Shown one piece after another: positions 62,484 through 64,000 of a DNA stretch of 64,000 nucleotides; within the stretch, counting starts at the first letter, position 1; every line of letters starts with the position of its first letter. Origin of the DNA: Chelydra serpentina. Its lineage: Eukaryota; Chordata; Testudines; Chelydridae. The DNA is taken from NCBI GenBank assembly GCA_037349315.1, contig JBAIAC010000154.1:1302001-1366000 (forward strand). Direction: 5' to 3'. The notes beneath the pieces were generated by a model, which was not told where the DNA came from, did no database searches, and worked only from the letters and a program-made list of their open reading frames with translations. Made by a program: the position numbers and the translations under genes.

Positions 62484-62977
62484 GTTCCAAGGCTTCATCT
62501 TGCTCTCTCCAATGACGTGGGAGCCTGTCTTTTACCTGCTCGCTGTTGTGACTTGCGCGCCAGAGGGGACGTTTGACCCAGAAGGCTGGTCATGCCTGGA
62601 GTCCTGTAGGTAGGGGGGCGAGCTCCATTTCCTCTGAGTCCTGAAGCTGGGCTGCAGCCTGGCCTAGGAGGCAGCCCGATGGGTTGAGCTACTGCCCAAC
62701 CTTCTGCTGATGAACCTCAGCCCCCACCCGGGCAGGGTTTGATGCATCACTTAAATGCCAGGACGCTGAGGGATTTCAGCTCCCTTTGTCCAGAGGGAAC
62801 CTTCCCCCCACTCCCAGCCAGATTCTTGTCCATGGGATCACTGTAGTGGCCTAAAAGCAACTCCACGGACACATTCCCTGCTCTGAGGCCAATCCTGCTG
62901 TCCTGGAGGCTGCTGGTTCTTTGGGGTCACTTTCCGGCAGATCCAGATTCTATGTGTGGGGCAGAGAGAGTCGTGCC
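62484..62977. other. Duplicated spacer, no gene seen
   Basis: Matches 40455-40720 and 40725-40860 with an extra 100 bp (62740-62835). Confidence 0.45.
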
Positions 62978-64000
62978 TGTGACGGGTTGGGGCCACAGAG
63001 ACCTGCTTGGTGCTGCCACCTGGTGTGCCAAGGCTACTTCTGCCCCTGCTTCCAGGCCTTTTCCAGCTTGGGACTCCCGAATCCTGTCTGTTTTGAGCCA
63101 GATTCCACTGATCTGCTGCAAACACAGACCCAGGTCCGCTCACCACTGTAAGGCCCCTGGAAGCGCTCTTGCCTTTGACACCCAGCTGCTCAACCCCAAG
63201 GAGGTTCAACCCCTTAATAAATCCGTTTTACCCTGTATAAAGCTTATACAGGGTAAACTCATAAATAGCTCGCCTTCTATTGCAAAGATAGAAAGGTATG
63301 CACACCTGATCGCTGTCCCAAGGCACTAACTCGTACTCAAAGAAACTTAATAAGTAAAAAGTGATTTTAATAAGTACAGAAAATAGGATTAAAGTGATTT
63401 TCAAGTAGTGACAGACAGAACAAAGCAAGTTACTTAGTAGAATAAAATAAAACACGCACATCTATGTCTATTCAAAGTTAACACAGATAAAAGCCTCACC
63501 AGATTCGGATATTTTCCTTTTTACAGGCTGTAGAATTAGCCTAGGTCCAGTAGCCGCACACACCCCCTAGTGTCTTTGTCCTTTGTTCAGTTCCCCTCAG
63601 GAATGTCCTTGGGGGGGGTGGAGAGCCTCTCCCTTTAGCCAGCTGAAGACAAAATGGAAGGGTCTTGCCAGGGTTTTTATAGCCTTTCTTCCTCTCCCTG
63701 CGTAGGATCCAGTTGCCCTGGAGTTTTGGGATCACATGGGCAAGTCACCTGCCCATGCGCCCTAACCAGTCTAACCAGTTGCATTCCAGACCCGGCCCCA
63801 ATGTGGATTGGGGTCTGCAAAGTCTTTTGTCTGTCAAGTGCTCACATTTAACAGGCATTCTTTGCTCCAAAGATGATCCCATGCACTTACAAAGGCTATG
63901 TACAAAACCAGCAAATATAAAACCAATCTTCATAACTCCCACTACGACAATGATACATGCATACAAACAGGAGGAGTAAATTCAGTAGGTCATAACTTTC
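62978..64000 (+). mobile_element. LTR-like interspersed repeat, running off the window
   Basis: Begins TGTGACGGGTTGGGGCCACA, contains AATAAATCC near 63218 and a short perfect palindrome TACCCTGTATAAAGCTTATACAGGGTA (arms 63230-63241 and 63245-63256 region). Open frames are short. The TGTGACGGG start suggests an LTR; the other end is not in the window. Confidence 0.45.

Overview
The window looks like vertebrate nuclear DNA, most likely from a turtle or another non-avian sauropsid. The reasons are several CR1 LINE 3' ends of reptilian type (some ending in the short ATTCTATG-like repeats), MIR-type SINEs, hAT, Ty3/Gypsy and Penelope-like elements, and eukaryotic tRNA genes with internal Pol III promoters. 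The species call is an inference from repeat style. I see no host protein-coding exon I would defend. Long open frames are either retroelement relics or tandem repeats whose 57-bp unit is divisible by three.

The window is best read as part of a nuclear tRNA gene cluster. I find 37 tRNA genes or tRNA-derived pseudogenes on both strands: Ser (TGA, AGA, CGA, GCT), Arg (CCT, TCG), Lys, Thr (TGT, CGT), initiator and elongator Met, Val, Gly, Asn, Gln, His and Phe types. About 16 look structurally intact; the rest show stem mismatches, indels or altered anticodons. Several have the body of one amino-acid family and the anticodon of another: an Arg body with TCA at 30.7 kb, a Thr body with AAT at 50.0 kb and a Lys body with GTT at 39.95 kb.

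The cluster grew by segmental duplication. Block A (about 3.0-8.35 kb) is repeated as block B (44.95-49.75 kb), and part of it appears inverted at 42.5-43.3 kb. The Ser/Ser/Lys/Arg/Thr/Phe region at 26.5-35.8 kb is repeated in order at 52.3-59.5 kb, with partial copies at 11.8-13.5 and 10.6-15.6 kb. A Lys-Gln pair module occurs twice forward (40.0, 62.0 kb) and twice reversed (10.4, 51.7 kb). Two larger cassettes (3.1-3.7 kb and 33.8-34.2 kb types) also occur in both orientations. Insertions present in only one copy (CR1 at 6.25 kb, a Penelope-like element at 12.8 kb, CR1 at 28.4 kb, a Gypsy gag-pro piece at 8.4-10.0 kb) give a relative order of events.

Tandem arrays sit at the same places in the duplicated blocks but differ greatly in size: a 57-bp unit with a CACGTG E-box (about 12, 41 and 21 copies), a 68-bp G-rich unit (about 29 copies in one block, one in its duplicate), a 46-bp C-rich unit and a roughly 75-bp unit. 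The left edge holds the 3' end of a Gmr1-type Gypsy element (integrase before reverse transcriptase) with its LTR; the right edge runs into an LTR-like repeat.
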